From IMG/VR virus record IMGVR_UViG_3300046328_000140, positions 1 to 43,410 of that record: a DNA stretch of 43,410 nucleotides. One strand, written 5' to 3'. The DNA comes from a virus. Every line of letters starts with the position of its first letter. Position 1 is the stretch's first letter. The notes under the pieces are model-generated. The model was not told the DNA's origin. It did not search any database and saw nothing but the letters and a program-made list of their open reading frames with translations. The position numbers and the translations under genes are program-made. Below are positions 14,422-23,427 of the stretch, piece after piece.

Positions 14422-15897
14422 GTGGCTACAACCAAAAAGACACCAATCACTAAAGCCCAGATGCTACCCCAAGATACCCCTGACCGTTTTAAGTTAGGTG
14501 AGATCGGCAACTTAGGACTGAGCATCTTCAATGGCGTATCCACAGCCGAGCTAAAGCGCGAATTGAACTGGCCTTCTAGTATCAATACATTCAAGCAAAT
14601 GAATGCTCATGGTACTGTCAATTCAGCTATGACTTTATTTGACAATATCATCGGTAAGGCTCAATGGAGTATTACACCGCCTAAGGATGCTACTGAAGAA
14701 GAGAAGAAACAGTGCGAAGTTCTTGAAAGTATGATGCACGATATGGAAGGTACATGGAGTGAGTTCATTCGTGATGTACTGAGCATGAATATCTTTGGTT
14801 TCTCTGTGCATGAGAAAGTCTACCGTAAACGCTACACATCAAATGGTAGCCTATATAACGATGGTTTAATCGGATGGAAGAAACTTCCTATTCGCGCTCA
14901 AGAGACTATTGAGAAGTTCATCTTCAGCACAGACGGTAACGATATCCTTGGTGTTAAGCAGAATCTATCTGGTGTTACTGACACTTATAACCGTTTCACT
15001 AATCGTGTAACAAATGAAGTAGTCCTTCCAAGAAGTAAAGTTATGTTATTTCGTGCAGGTAAACACCGAGGTGATCCTTTTGGTAAATCCCCATTACAAG
15101 AGGCTTATCTAGCGTGGAGATTCTTGACTGCATTGGAGGATTTGGAAGCTACGAGTATAGCTAAGGATGTGAGCGGCTTGCCGGTGCTCTCTATACCCCC
15201 GCAGTATCTCTCGGAGGATGCGAGTCCAAGCCAGAAAGCTATTAGGCAGTATTACGAAGCAAGTATGCGTAATCTCCAGATGAACCAGCAAAGTGCTATG
15301 ATTTTGCCACTCGCGTATGATGAGGTTTCGAAACAACCGTTGTTTAAACTGGAGTTACTCTCTGCTGACGGTCGCAAGCAATTTGATATTTCTAAAGTAA
15401 AAGAATACTACAAGAATTCAATTGTAACGAGCCTTTTCTCGGACAGTACTATCCAAGGTCAAAGTCAAGTAGGTTCTTTCGGTTTAGGTAACTTGAAGAA
15501 TACTATGTCCGGTGATGCTGCTGAAGTAATGATCAAGACTATTAGGGATGTTATTCAGCGTGAGTTGATTAAACAAACTTATGAACTGAATAATTGGTCT
15601 ACTGAGCGTATGGGTATGCTGGATTATGACAATATTGAGCCGATTGATCTGGAAAGTTTGTCGAAATCGTATCAACGCTATGCAAGTACTGGTTTACTGG
15701 AGCTTGATCGAGAAGTTCTTAATGCTGTGCGTGAATCCGTTGGTATTGATCCATTACCACTTGATATGGAAGTCCAGACAGATATTTTGACTGGAAATAC
15801 ATCAAGATCAGGTGACGGGATGAAATCGGCTGGAGAAGGCACGGCGTTAGCCCCGAGTGGTAATGATACATCTTCTAATAATTTAGAGAACGTCTAA
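14422..15897 (+). CDS. Portal protein
   Basis: 491 residues from a GTG start behind AAGGAG. It forms the twelve-fold ring at the head vertex through which DNA enters and leaves. FKQMNAHGTVNSAMTLFDN, then GFSVHEKVYRKR, KVMLFRAGKHRGDPFGKSPL and FLTALEDLEATSIAKDVSGL match the Mu gp29/DUF935-like group of portals. The order terL-portal agrees. The C-terminal 50 residues are flexible. The lack of a minor head protein immediately downstream is unusual. Confidence 0.9.
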   Translation: MATTKKTPITKAQMLPQDTPDRFKLGEIGNLGLSIFNGVSTAELKRELNWPSSINTFKQMNAHGTVNSAMTLFDNIIGKAQWSITPPKDATEEEKKQCEVLESMMHDMEGTWSEFIRDVLSMNIFGFSVHEKVYRKRYTSNGSLYNDGLIGWKKLPIRAQETIEKFIFSTDGNDILGVKQNLSGVTDTYNRFTNRVTNEVVLPRSKVMLFRAGKHRGDPFGKSPLQEAYLAWRFLTALEDLEATSIAKDVSGLPVLSIPPQYLSEDASPSQKAIRQYYEASMRNLQMNQQSAMILPLAYDEVSKQPLFKLELLSADGRKQFDISKVKEYYKNSIVTSLFSDSTIQGQSQVGSFGLGNLKNTMSGDAAEVMIKTIRDVIQRELIKQTYELNNWSTERMGMLDYDNIEPIDLESLSKSYQRYASTGLLELDREVLNAVRESVGIDPLPLDMEVQTDILTGNTSRSGDGMKSAGEGTALAPSGNDTSSNNLENV

Positions 15898-15906
15898 GTT
15901 AAATAA

Positions 15907-15960
15907 ACAAAGCTAGGGTAGCCCCCGAAAAGAAAGATTAGTTACCTTTCCTGCTTTTGT
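15907..15960 (+). ncRNA. Two-helix RNA motif, copy 2, before a GIY-YIG gene
   Basis: Outer helix ACAAAGC (15907-15913)/GCTTTTGT (15953-15960, one bulge); then TAGGGTAGCCCCCGAAAA; inner helix GAAAG (15932-15936)/CTTTC (15946-15950) with loop ATTAGTTAC; then CT. Distances match copy 1 at 11688-11740 exactly: 18 bases from outer to inner helix, a 9-base loop and 2 bases before the closing strand. It lies between the portal stop and the endonuclease start. Confidence 0.7.
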
Positions 15961-15992
15961 TTCTACAAGTAACTTCCAATAACTAAGGAAAT

Positions 15993-16700
15993 ATGTCAAA
16001 AGAAATTAAAATAGAAAAGAACTTCACCGTACGGCTAAAGCAACATTACATTTACATTCATAGACGCAAAACAAATGATGAAGTTTTCTATGTAGGTAAA
16101 GGGAAAGATCATCGTTGGTGTAATGTGTACAGCAGAGGAAATCACTGGAAAAACATAGCAAATAAACATGGAGTTTATTGTGAAATAGTCGCTAACTCCC
16201 TTACTGAATCTGAAGCGTTCATTCTAGAAAAGAAGCTTATTGCATTGTACGGAAGACTCGATCAGAAGACTGGAACACTTGTAAATCTCACAATAGGTGG
16301 AGATGGTGTTTGTGGTTACAAGTACACACCAGAGCAATGTAAGCGTAAATCTGAATTAGGCAAAGGCAGGGTACATTCACCAGAAACTATAGCAAAAATG
16401 TGTAGAGTACAAAAAGGTCGTATAGCATCTGAAGAGTCTAAGAGAAAACTTTCAGAGTACCGAACAGGTAAGAAACTACCAGCTAGCACAGTTCTTGCTA
16501 TGCGTCCACATCACGACTCACTTCAAGTAAAAGTGTTGTGTGTTGAAACTGGAGTCATCTATGATAGTATGGTTCTAGCAGCCAACTCAGTTGACGGTTG
16601 TGGTTCTTGTATCTCTAAAGTCTGTCAAATGAAACGTAAGAAACATAAAGGCTTCACTTGGCGTTATCTTACGAACGATTTTCCTACACAACAACCCTAG
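15993..16700 (+). CDS. GIY-YIG homing endonuclease with NUMOD3 motif
   Basis: 235 residues. HYIYIHRRKTNDEVFYVGKG (about 19-38) is the GIY-YIG core, followed by HRWCNVYSRG with the catalytic-type Arg and EAFILEKKLIALYG with the Glu. GKGRVHSPETIAKMCRVQKG, then GRIASEESKRKLSEYRTGKK, are NUMOD3 DNA-binding repeats, and a C-terminal SxxxAA region is a NUMOD1-like unit. It is free-standing, placed after the portal gene and preceded by RNA motif copy 2 and an AAGGAAAT ribosome site. It likely inserted without breaking a neighbour. Confidence 0.93.
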   Translation: MSKEIKIEKNFTVRLKQHYIYIHRRKTNDEVFYVGKGKDHRWCNVYSRGNHWKNIANKHGVYCEIVANSLTESEAFILEKKLIALYGRLDQKTGTLVNLTIGGDGVCGYKYTPEQCKRKSELGKGRVHSPETIAKMCRVQKGRIASEESKRKLSEYRTGKKLPASTVLAMRPHHDSLQVKVLCVETGVIYDSMVLAANSVDGCGSCISKVCQMKRKKHKGFTWRYLTNDFPTQQP

Positions 16701-16708
16701 AACCCACC

Positions 16709-16789
16709 AGAACAGCCTACAGTCGATTTAAACGGCTGTAGGCTACATCTGTATACCTAGAACTGAACAAACGCAATCAAGGCTGTTCT
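16709..16789 (+). other. Mutually exclusive hairpins before the appendage genes
   Basis: GCCTACAG (16715-16722) pairs with CTGTAGGC (16736-16743). AGAACAGCC (16709-16717) alternatively pairs, 9 of 9, with GGCTGTTCT (16781-16789). The two helices share bases 16715-16717, so only one can form fully. There is no T run; a translation or RNA-decay switch is conceivable. Confidence 0.55.
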
Positions 16790-16831
16790 ATGGCCTTTAA
16801 ACCCCAGTATAGACATTAAATAAAGGATAAT

Positions 16832-18133
16832 ATGACTTGGAAAATTACTGATTTACCACTTAGCATTCAGAATAAGCCCAGTCATATCCTTCAGGAGGGG
16901 CTCTCGGCAGCTAATACAGCCCTCTCTAAGGGCTTATCGAACGATGAGGCTACATTCGTATGTCTACAGAAGATCAAGAGCTTAGAAGGCCGTTTAAAGC
17001 CCTCTAAGGCACCTTCTAGGGTTGTTCCAGAGCACGTTAAACAATTGCTCAAAGCCAAAGTACAAGAACCAGAAGTACAGCAAGTTATCCAGAGAGAATT
17101 CCTTGGAAAGAATGCTTTACCTACTGGTAGTGATCGTACTTTAGTTAACGCTGAGTTCAATGCCAAGAATCAACTAGTACTTACCTTCGATACTGGTGAA
17201 CAACTAGTAACTAAATCAGTAGTAACCGAAGATAACATTCAGCAGTACATTTCAGTTGCTGTAGGTACTTCGGGATCGTCAGGATTATCTAATCCACTGG
17301 ATTACATTGAGTTCAATCAGACCGCTAACATAGTAGCTGATGTTGGGCAGTTAACTTGGAATGATACTGATGGTACTCTTGACCTTGGATTAAAGGGTGG
17401 CAATGTAACCCTTCAAGTAGGACAAGAGCAGCTTGTTAGAGTACTGAATAATACTTTACTTGACATGACTGAAATGCAGGTAGTACGTATCAGTGGAGCG
17501 CAGGGTAATCGTTTAACAGGTGCATTGTCAATTGCATCCAATGCTACATTTGCTGATAATACATTCGCTGTAGTTACTGAGCCTATACTGAGGAATCAGC
17601 AGGGATATTGTACTACTTCAGGATTAGTGCGAAATGTAGATACTTCAGCATTCCCTGAAGGTGCGGACTTGTATTTATCAGGTACAGTCTTAGGTGCTAT
17701 TACTCACATTCCTCCTACTTCACCTAATAGGATTATCAGGGTTGGATACTGCGTTAGATCGCACCATACTGTAGGAAGTATCTTCGTAGCTATCCTAGAG
17801 CATCCTGACATTGTAGAATTAGGTAGCGTGCTTATTACAGCACCACAGAATAACGATGTTCTTATGTACGAATCCAGTACAGGTCTATGGAAGAATAAAC
17901 CAAGTGGCCCAATACCAGAAGGAGATGAAGTGTTATCTAAACGAACGGACTTTGTGGGGGAGACTCTCATATACAAAGGTGAAGCACCAGTGGGGACTCT
18001 TGAATCAGCTTCATTTTGGAGAATTAGATTACTTACTATTGCAGTAGATGGCGACGTAAGTGAAACATGGGCATCAGGGGATGCTAATTATAATAAAGTA
18101 TGGAATGACAGATTGACTTACACTTATTCATGA
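16832..18133 (+). CDS. Virion appendage or fibre-like protein
   Basis: 433 residues behind AAAGGATAAT. The N-terminal 80 residues are helical and basic (LSIQNKPSHILQEGLSAANT), perhaps a virion-attachment part. Then come beta-rich segments: IEFNQTANIVADVGQLTWND, TDGTLDLGLKGGNVTLQVGQ and later VLMYESSTGLWKNKPSGPIP, which resemble shaft regions in structural proteins of many siphophages, with repeats ending in W-K/N. No enzymatic motif is seen. It lies first in a group of large structural genes between terminase-portal and the capsid genes. Confidence 0.7.
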   Translation: MTWKITDLPLSIQNKPSHILQEGLSAANTALSKGLSNDEATFVCLQKIKSLEGRLKPSKAPSRVVPEHVKQLLKAKVQEPEVQQVIQREFLGKNALPTGSDRTLVNAEFNAKNQLVLTFDTGEQLVTKSVVTEDNIQQYISVAVGTSGSSGLSNPLDYIEFNQTANIVADVGQLTWNDTDGTLDLGLKGGNVTLQVGQEQLVRVLNNTLLDMTEMQVVRISGAQGNRLTGALSIASNATFADNTFAVVTEPILRNQQGYCTTSGLVRNVDTSAFPEGADLYLSGTVLGAITHIPPTSPNRIIRVGYCVRSHHTVGSIFVAILEHPDIVELGSVLITAPQNNDVLMYESSTGLWKNKPSGPIPEGDEVLSKRTDFVGETLIYKGEAPVGTLESASFWRIRLLTIAVDGDVSETWASGDANYNKVWNDRLTYTYS

Positions 18134-18167
18134 AGTATAATTCTTTCTTATTAAGAATAGGAGTAAT

Positions 18168-18575
18168 ATGAGTTTCCAAGTAGCCTATAATCCAAGTCTA
18201 GAAAATGCACTAGTCGGAGTCTCTTATGCCTTTCACGAAGTACCTGAGGGTATCATTACAGAGTGGCACGAAGGAGACTTGCCTGATTTTACAAAAGTGC
18301 AATGGAGTCCCGGAGGTTTAAACTTCATTAATACCAATACCCAAAGTAGATTTCTTAGTACTACAGCGTTTATGCGAAGGTTCACTTTCACTGAAAGACT
18401 AGCAGTTCGTTCCTTAGAACGAGAAGGTGATTTAGTAGTTATAGATGCAATGTCGTTGATGCAAGGAACAGAGGATGGGGTTAACTTAGATGATCCTGAT
18501 GTTTTACTTACGCTTCAATATCTTTTCTCTAAAGGAATTATTGAATATAAAAGAATACAGGAGATACTACTATGA
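18168..18575 (+). CDS. Hypothetical structural-region protein, 135 aa
   Basis: Behind an AGGAGTAAT ribosome site; its stop overlaps the start of the next gene by 4 bases (ATGA). VSYAFHEVPEGIITEWHEGD and TAFMRRFTFTERLAVRSLER suggest a mixed fold; the Arg-rich FTERLAVRSLEREGD region may be an interface. The final third, DDPDVLLTLQYLFSKGIIEY, resembles a short segment seen in small proteins beside phage tail-fibre genes. Function not determined; a chaperone or attachment protein for the neighbouring appendage is an idea, not a result. Confidence 0.65.
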   Translation: MSFQVAYNPSLENALVGVSYAFHEVPEGIITEWHEGDLPDFTKVQWSPGGLNFINTNTQSRFLSTTAFMRRFTFTERLAVRSLEREGDLVVIDAMSLMQGTEDGVNLDDPDVLLTLQYLFSKGIIEYKRIQEILL

Positions 18576-19456
18576 CTGCTTTCGTAGCATCAAATGGACT
18601 TGTTAATAATTTTGACGCATATACTGGGGGTTCGGTCGTAGCTACTTTGGACTCGACTATATCTATGTGTATATACACGATCACTCACAGAGCAACTGGT
18701 CGTATATATGTTGGGCAGACCACTGGAAAAGCCAAGGTTAGGTGGAGGGGTCATTGCTCCGCACGATCAGGTAGCGGAAAGTCTGCTATCAAGTCTGCCA
18801 TTCAAAAGTATGGGCGCGACGCATTCGTTTTTGAAGTTATAGATGTCTCGGAGTCACAAGACCAACTTAACCACAAAGAGCGGTTCTGGATTGCGAGACT
18901 TAGTTCTGTTGCCCCAGCCGGTTTTAATTTAGAGTTGGGTGGTAATAGTACGGGTAAAGTTTCGGAAGCCACAAAGAAATTAATTTCAGCTAGGGTTAAG
19001 GAGGCATACGAACGCGATCCAACCTTACGGTTTCGCTGTACAATGCATAACGTTGGTCGTATCATGTCAGAGCCTGAGAAGCTACGGCGGTCGGAGTCGG
19101 GTAAAGCGGCGCATCAAGTTGATCTAGGACTTACTAGCCGCAAGACAGATCACTTAAAAGGTAAAAGTCACCCGGATTCTGTTAAGAAAAGCATTGCTGA
19201 GACATTGCGAGGGAAAGAATTTAGCGCAGAGCGTCGCGCCGCAATTTCCGCCGGAATGAAACCATTGACGATTGAGCAGCGAATTGATCTTGCAAGACGT
19301 AGGTACACCGGCAAACCAATAAAGGTAAACGGTATAATTTTCCAAACAGCGTTTGAGGCGGAACTGTCAACTGGTATACCCGCTGGACAAATATCGACTG
19401 CAATTAGACGAGGAAATCAGTTTGTTAAAGGTGTCAAGATCGAGGTGGTTTCCTAA
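18572..19456 (+). CDS. GIY-YIG endonuclease fused to a tail-gene 5' end
   Basis: 294 residues. Residues 1-31 (ending DAYTGGSVVATLDSTIS) match the start of the next gene (DTLTGGSANATLDTHVIS), so the protein begins with tail-gene sequence. The nuclease follows: IYTITHRATGRIYVGQTTGK (34-53), KVRWRGHCS with the Arg, LNHKERFWIARL with the Glu, and NUMOD3-like GKSHPDSVKKSIAETLRGKE. Codon use is clearly richer in G+C than the genes on either side, suggesting recent transfer. Its stop overlaps the start of the next gene by one base. Confidence 0.88.
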   Translation: MTAFVASNGLVNNFDAYTGGSVVATLDSTISMCIYTITHRATGRIYVGQTTGKAKVRWRGHCSARSGSGKSAIKSAIQKYGRDAFVFEVIDVSESQDQLNHKERFWIARLSSVAPAGFNLELGGNSTGKVSEATKKLISARVKEAYERDPTLRFRCTMHNVGRIMSEPEKLRRSESGKAAHQVDLGLTSRKTDHLKGKSHPDSVKKSIAETLRGKEFSAERRAAISAGMKPLTIEQRIDLARRRYTGKPIKVNGIIFQTAFEAELSTGIPAGQISTAIRRGNQFVKGVKIEVVS

Positions 19457-22044
19457 TGGCAGCTTACACACACAACACAGGTGGTACGGTTTTTTACGAT
19501 ACCCTGACTGGCGGCTCCGCAAATGCGACTCTGGATACACATGTAATTTCAAATCAGACCACCCTAACGATTAGAACCGATTCGTATTCTTGTGCAAACC
19601 ACAGCACAGCGGTAGGTAGTTTGGACACAGTATCCTTCACCGGAGCAGGTGGCACTCTCCAATTTGATCCGACCTACACTCGCCATATTGCATACACAGG
19701 TGGGACTGGAAACTCCCCAGCTTATGGCGCAACTATATCTCAAGGAGGTGTATCTGGGGTATTTTTAGGCGCATGGGCAAGCTGGTTAAGTGAACCTGTG
19801 GCCGCTGGCGCTGCAATTCCAGCCAGCGGCTTTATCAAGATCGGCGGGACGACGGGAGGGGAGTGGTCCGCTGGTGCGTTAACAGGTGTTGCTGCAACTT
19901 GCTCTGGAACATCTGTTCAATCGTTTATTGAAGTTCGCGGGCCAGACACAGGAACAATTACAGTACCTCGAATCGGTAAAGTAACCAGTACAGAAGCATG
20001 GTTTGAACTAGGAACAACTAACGGTGCTAGGAACCAAATTATCCCTTGTCCTACTACTGCTACATTCGCAGGCGTATTTCCGGGTGTTTGGATTGAAACT
20101 GCCGCTGGTTCTGGTGTTTATGACAGGTACGGTAATGCAGGTTCAGTTGTGGCATTAGCTACTCATAGAACTACCGCTGAGATGAAACTGTTTACTCAGA
20201 CTACGGGTGGTATCCGTATAGGTCACGATGGGACTAATGGTGTTTTCTACTTACCTCCTACTGGTTGTAAAGTCCGTATTCCAGCTACTATTTTAACTAA
20301 CTGTACTCGCACAGCTTCAGGCAGTGGACCAAGGATACTACCTAATGCTACGGTTGGTACTAGACAAGAATTAATTACTACAGGTGCTGGGTACTTTGAT
20401 TTGCGGAATCTAGTATCTCAATGGTACATGAATTTACAGCAAGCATTCTACGTTAAGTACAAATCCTGCGCTGTATCGGACTTGATGAATCTTTATGAGA
20501 TTGCTTCACCTTTGGATGTAACGGACTGTATTGTAGGTCCAACACAAGCACAAAGTAATTACGCATTCAACGTAATCTCTTGCTTTGCTGGTGGTAATGT
20601 AACAAATAACCTTTTCGTTAGGTTCGCATTAGCTGCTGCTGGTAGTTATGTTGCTCAAATCAACTTTGCCACTGGCGTCGCTTTTCAAAATAACACTTAC
20701 CTTTCAGCTACACTAAGAGCTAACGGTACTACTGGTGTAATTACAAGTGGACAAGCTGTTAATTGTACGTTCACAAATGAGACATTAATTGGTGGTCGTG
20801 GGTTATTTGTTACAGCACAAAATTGTACGTTCACAGGTACTATCTATTACGATCATACAATCACTACTACTACCACAGCTACCAACCCAATGTATATATT
20901 GGATTTCAGTACAGGTGCCAGTGGTAATACAATCAGTGGAATTACTTTACCTTTACCTAACAATGGACCTTATAACGGTTTAGTTAACGTAAACGCCTGC
21001 TATGATACTTTAGTCAAATCAATTGGAACATCAACGACTGCACCTCTGGTGATGACTAATACAGTAACAGGTCTTGGTGTTAATGCTTCAGGGAATAATG
21101 ACGGAATAGCTATTAAGCGAGTGTTCCTTTCAGGTACACGCACAGGTCCGTACTCCTTTGTTAACTCAGATACTAATATCTTGATTGAGAATGTAATGGG
21201 AGACTACGCTGACACTTCAGTGATCGCTGGATTGAATGCTACCGTAAAGAACGCAGGATTAACTGGAGCTACTACAGGTCAAGTCTCAGTTTATGGTTCT
21301 CATTGGTTGACTAGGTTCACTTCTACTACTGCTGGTTTTGCTGAAATTCTATGCAATGAACCAACTTCCAGTTCAGCTTTACAATGCTTTGAATCAGGAG
21401 GTATACCTCAGTTTAACTCAAGTGGCTCTGTATTGTTAACTAAGGCTGGTGATTCAGTTACTTGGGAAATGCCTTTCTTTGCTATTGGGTATACAGCATT
21501 TACCAATTCAGCACCAATTATCACAGGTACTAACGTAACCTTTAGTACACGTTGGGGTAATCATGATATTGAGTTCCAAGTAAATACAGGAAGTGGATAC
21601 GGCGGTACTTGGTTGAATCTAACAGCAGCTAACTTGATCGCTCAGACGTTCAATAGTACTACTGGGTTTAAACTAAAGATTAGAGCTACATGTGCTATTG
21701 CATCAGCTACTAACGTAATTACTAACATGCGAGTGAACTTGACTACTACAAGTACAGATCAAGCCACTAAGCTATATCCACTACAGACTGTCACTCTTTC
21801 ATTAACTGGATTACAGACTGGTACAGATATTGTTATTCTGCAAGCTGGAACTGATGTAATTCTACAGCAACAGGATAGTAATTCAGGAAGTACTTATGAT
21901 TACATTTATGAGACTGTCCAGAATGTAGATATTGGTTTAATCAAACCAAACTATGTACCTTTGTATATCCGAAATTATCCACTTAGCTCATCTAATTCGA
22001 GCTTACCAATTTCCCAAACATTTGATAGAAACTACGGAGCTTAA
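19456..22044 (+). CDS. Large beta-rich virion protein (tail or appendage)
   Basis: 862 residues, rich in Thr, Ser, Gly and Asn with few charges, as in tail fibres and spikes. The middle has NTxxTxxNCTF-like strand repeats (AVNCTFTNETLIGGRGLF; AQNCTFTGTIYY) consistent with a right-handed beta-helix, and SFVNSDTNILIENVMGD. No coiled coil. The first ~180 residues (19456 to about 19990) are G+C-rich and the remainder is not, so the 5' end probably came with the endonuclease gene next to it. The likely role is host contact or a decoration of the virion. Confidence 0.7.
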   Translation: MAAYTHNTGGTVFYDTLTGGSANATLDTHVISNQTTLTIRTDSYSCANHSTAVGSLDTVSFTGAGGTLQFDPTYTRHIAYTGGTGNSPAYGATISQGGVSGVFLGAWASWLSEPVAAGAAIPASGFIKIGGTTGGEWSAGALTGVAATCSGTSVQSFIEVRGPDTGTITVPRIGKVTSTEAWFELGTTNGARNQIIPCPTTATFAGVFPGVWIETAAGSGVYDRYGNAGSVVALATHRTTAEMKLFTQTTGGIRIGHDGTNGVFYLPPTGCKVRIPATILTNCTRTASGSGPRILPNATVGTRQELITTGAGYFDLRNLVSQWYMNLQQAFYVKYKSCAVSDLMNLYEIASPLDVTDCIVGPTQAQSNYAFNVISCFAGGNVTNNLFVRFALAAAGSYVAQINFATGVAFQNNTYLSATLRANGTTGVITSGQAVNCTFTNETLIGGRGLFVTAQNCTFTGTIYYDHTITTTTTATNPMYILDFSTGASGNTISGITLPLPNNGPYNGLVNVNACYDTLVKSIGTSTTAPLVMTNTVTGLGVNASGNNDGIAIKRVFLSGTRTGPYSFVNSDTNILIENVMGDYADTSVIAGLNATVKNAGLTGATTGQVSVYGSHWLTRFTSTTAGFAEILCNEPTSSSALQCFESGGIPQFNSSGSVLLTKAGDSVTWEMPFFAIGYTAFTNSAPIITGTNVTFSTRWGNHDIEFQVNTGSGYGGTWLNLTAANLIAQTFNSTTGFKLKIRATCAIASATNVITNMRVNLTTTSTDQATKLYPLQTVTLSLTGLQTGTDIVILQAGTDVILQQQDSNSGSTYDYIYETVQNVDIGLIKPNYVPLYIRNYPLSSSNSSLPISQTFDRNYGA

Positions 22045-22047
22045 TAC

Positions 22048-23409
22048 ATGGCTAAACTTACCTCGAAATCATCCCTAATTGTAGGCACTAACTTAACCGT
22101 TAATGAAACAGCTAGGACTATTACTTTAATTGCAAGTGCAGATGGAAGTACAACTAATGGACTAATTGCGAAGGACGGTGTAACTTTTCAAGCACTATAT
22201 TCTAAGCTAGTTGATCTTTGGGCTACTTCTACTTATCAAGACAGTCCATTCCCACTGTATGCAATTGATGCGTTGTCAGGTCAATTCCAAATTGGGACCG
22301 ATGGTAGCACGTTCTCGGGTTGGACTTTTGCCACTGATGCTACTCGTCAAATGCTCAGAGATGGTGGCTGGTCTGAATTCTCAGGTGCTGGTGTACTACA
22401 GCGTCAGTACGTAGGTATTGTGGGACTAGGCGGTGTATCTACAGGTGCTCAGTTGTACTACCAACGAGAAGCAGCAGATGCTCCTACTAACTTCACATTC
22501 ACTGATCAGTGTAATGAAGGTATTCAAGTATTCGGTGACGCAAGTAACGGTAATTTTGACAAGCGCAGTTACTTCAAGGGTTTCGTTCGTGAATACGCAA
22601 AGAAGTACAAGGATTCTGTACTAGCAGATACGGGTAAAACAAGCACTGGTGCTAATATTGTTAACTTGCTGTTGTCTAACGAAGATGACTTGAAGATTCT
22701 CGCTAATGATGCTGCAATGTCTGGAGCACCTTATAGTGGTATTACAGTTACTTACTTTGGTTCAGATCAGAACCGTTTAATCGGTGGTGTCAACTATCCT
22801 TTTAGAGTTATTATTAATGGTAACTCAGCTACGTTAGAGCAGATTTATACGAAGGTTCAGTATCTACTGCGTCAAGCTACAGATATTGACACGGGGGCTG
22901 GTACAGTTATTGGTAAGACCGCTGCCGCTTTGCTTGGATTCGTTGGTGATACCCTAGAGACTACTACTGGCGTTTATATTGACAGTATCCAATCTGCTGA
23001 TTCTAACCGGATTGTTTTCAAAGATCAAACGGGTGTTAATCGCACTAATCCCTATGAAGCAAGTGGTTCATTGAACTTCAATGCAGTCCTAGTAGGAGCA
23101 GGAAGTAGCTATCGCTTGATGTACTCAGCACCATCTGGTGCAGGTAATGACTACGGTGAATCAGGAGCTATTACTGTACTTGATGCAAGTGATAATCCAA
23201 TTACAGGTACGATTAGTTCAGGGTCTATTGCCTTTACTTTCGATTACGACTCAGACACCGCTGGTGGTACTGCTGGAACTGACAAGGCAGTCACCTTGAT
23301 TGGTGTACGTCCGGGTAGTGGTAAGTTCGCTGTAGCCACTGGAACATTAACACGTAGTAAATCAATTAGCTTATCTTTGGTTGCAGAGCAAGACAGGGTT
23401 TACGCTTAA
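22048..23409 (+). CDS. Virion structural protein, 453 aa
   Basis: Starts 3 bases after the preceding stop with GGAG inside that gene. The first 30 residues (VGTNLTVNETARTITLIASA) and SGWTFATDATRQMLRDGGWS with YVGIVGLGGVSTGAQLYYQR read as a beta-rich structural protein. The C-terminal 120 residues (GAITVLDASDNPITGTISSG; DKAVTLIGVRPGSGKFAVAT) form an Ig-like strand pattern. No catalytic motif. It belongs to the same structural group as the 862-residue protein and the short protein downstream. Confidence 0.7.
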   Translation: MAKLTSKSSLIVGTNLTVNETARTITLIASADGSTTNGLIAKDGVTFQALYSKLVDLWATSTYQDSPFPLYAIDALSGQFQIGTDGSTFSGWTFATDATRQMLRDGGWSEFSGAGVLQRQYVGIVGLGGVSTGAQLYYQREAADAPTNFTFTDQCNEGIQVFGDASNGNFDKRSYFKGFVREYAKKYKDSVLADTGKTSTGANIVNLLLSNEDDLKILANDAAMSGAPYSGITVTYFGSDQNRLIGGVNYPFRVIINGNSATLEQIYTKVQYLLRQATDIDTGAGTVIGKTAAALLGFVGDTLETTTGVYIDSIQSADSNRIVFKDQTGVNRTNPYEASGSLNFNAVLVGAGSSYRLMYSAPSGAGNDYGESGAITVLDASDNPITGTISSGSIAFTFDYDSDTAGGTAGTDKAVTLIGVRPGSGKFAVATGTLTRSKSISLSLVAEQDRVYA

Positions 23410-23427
23410 TAATATAAGGAGGTTACA

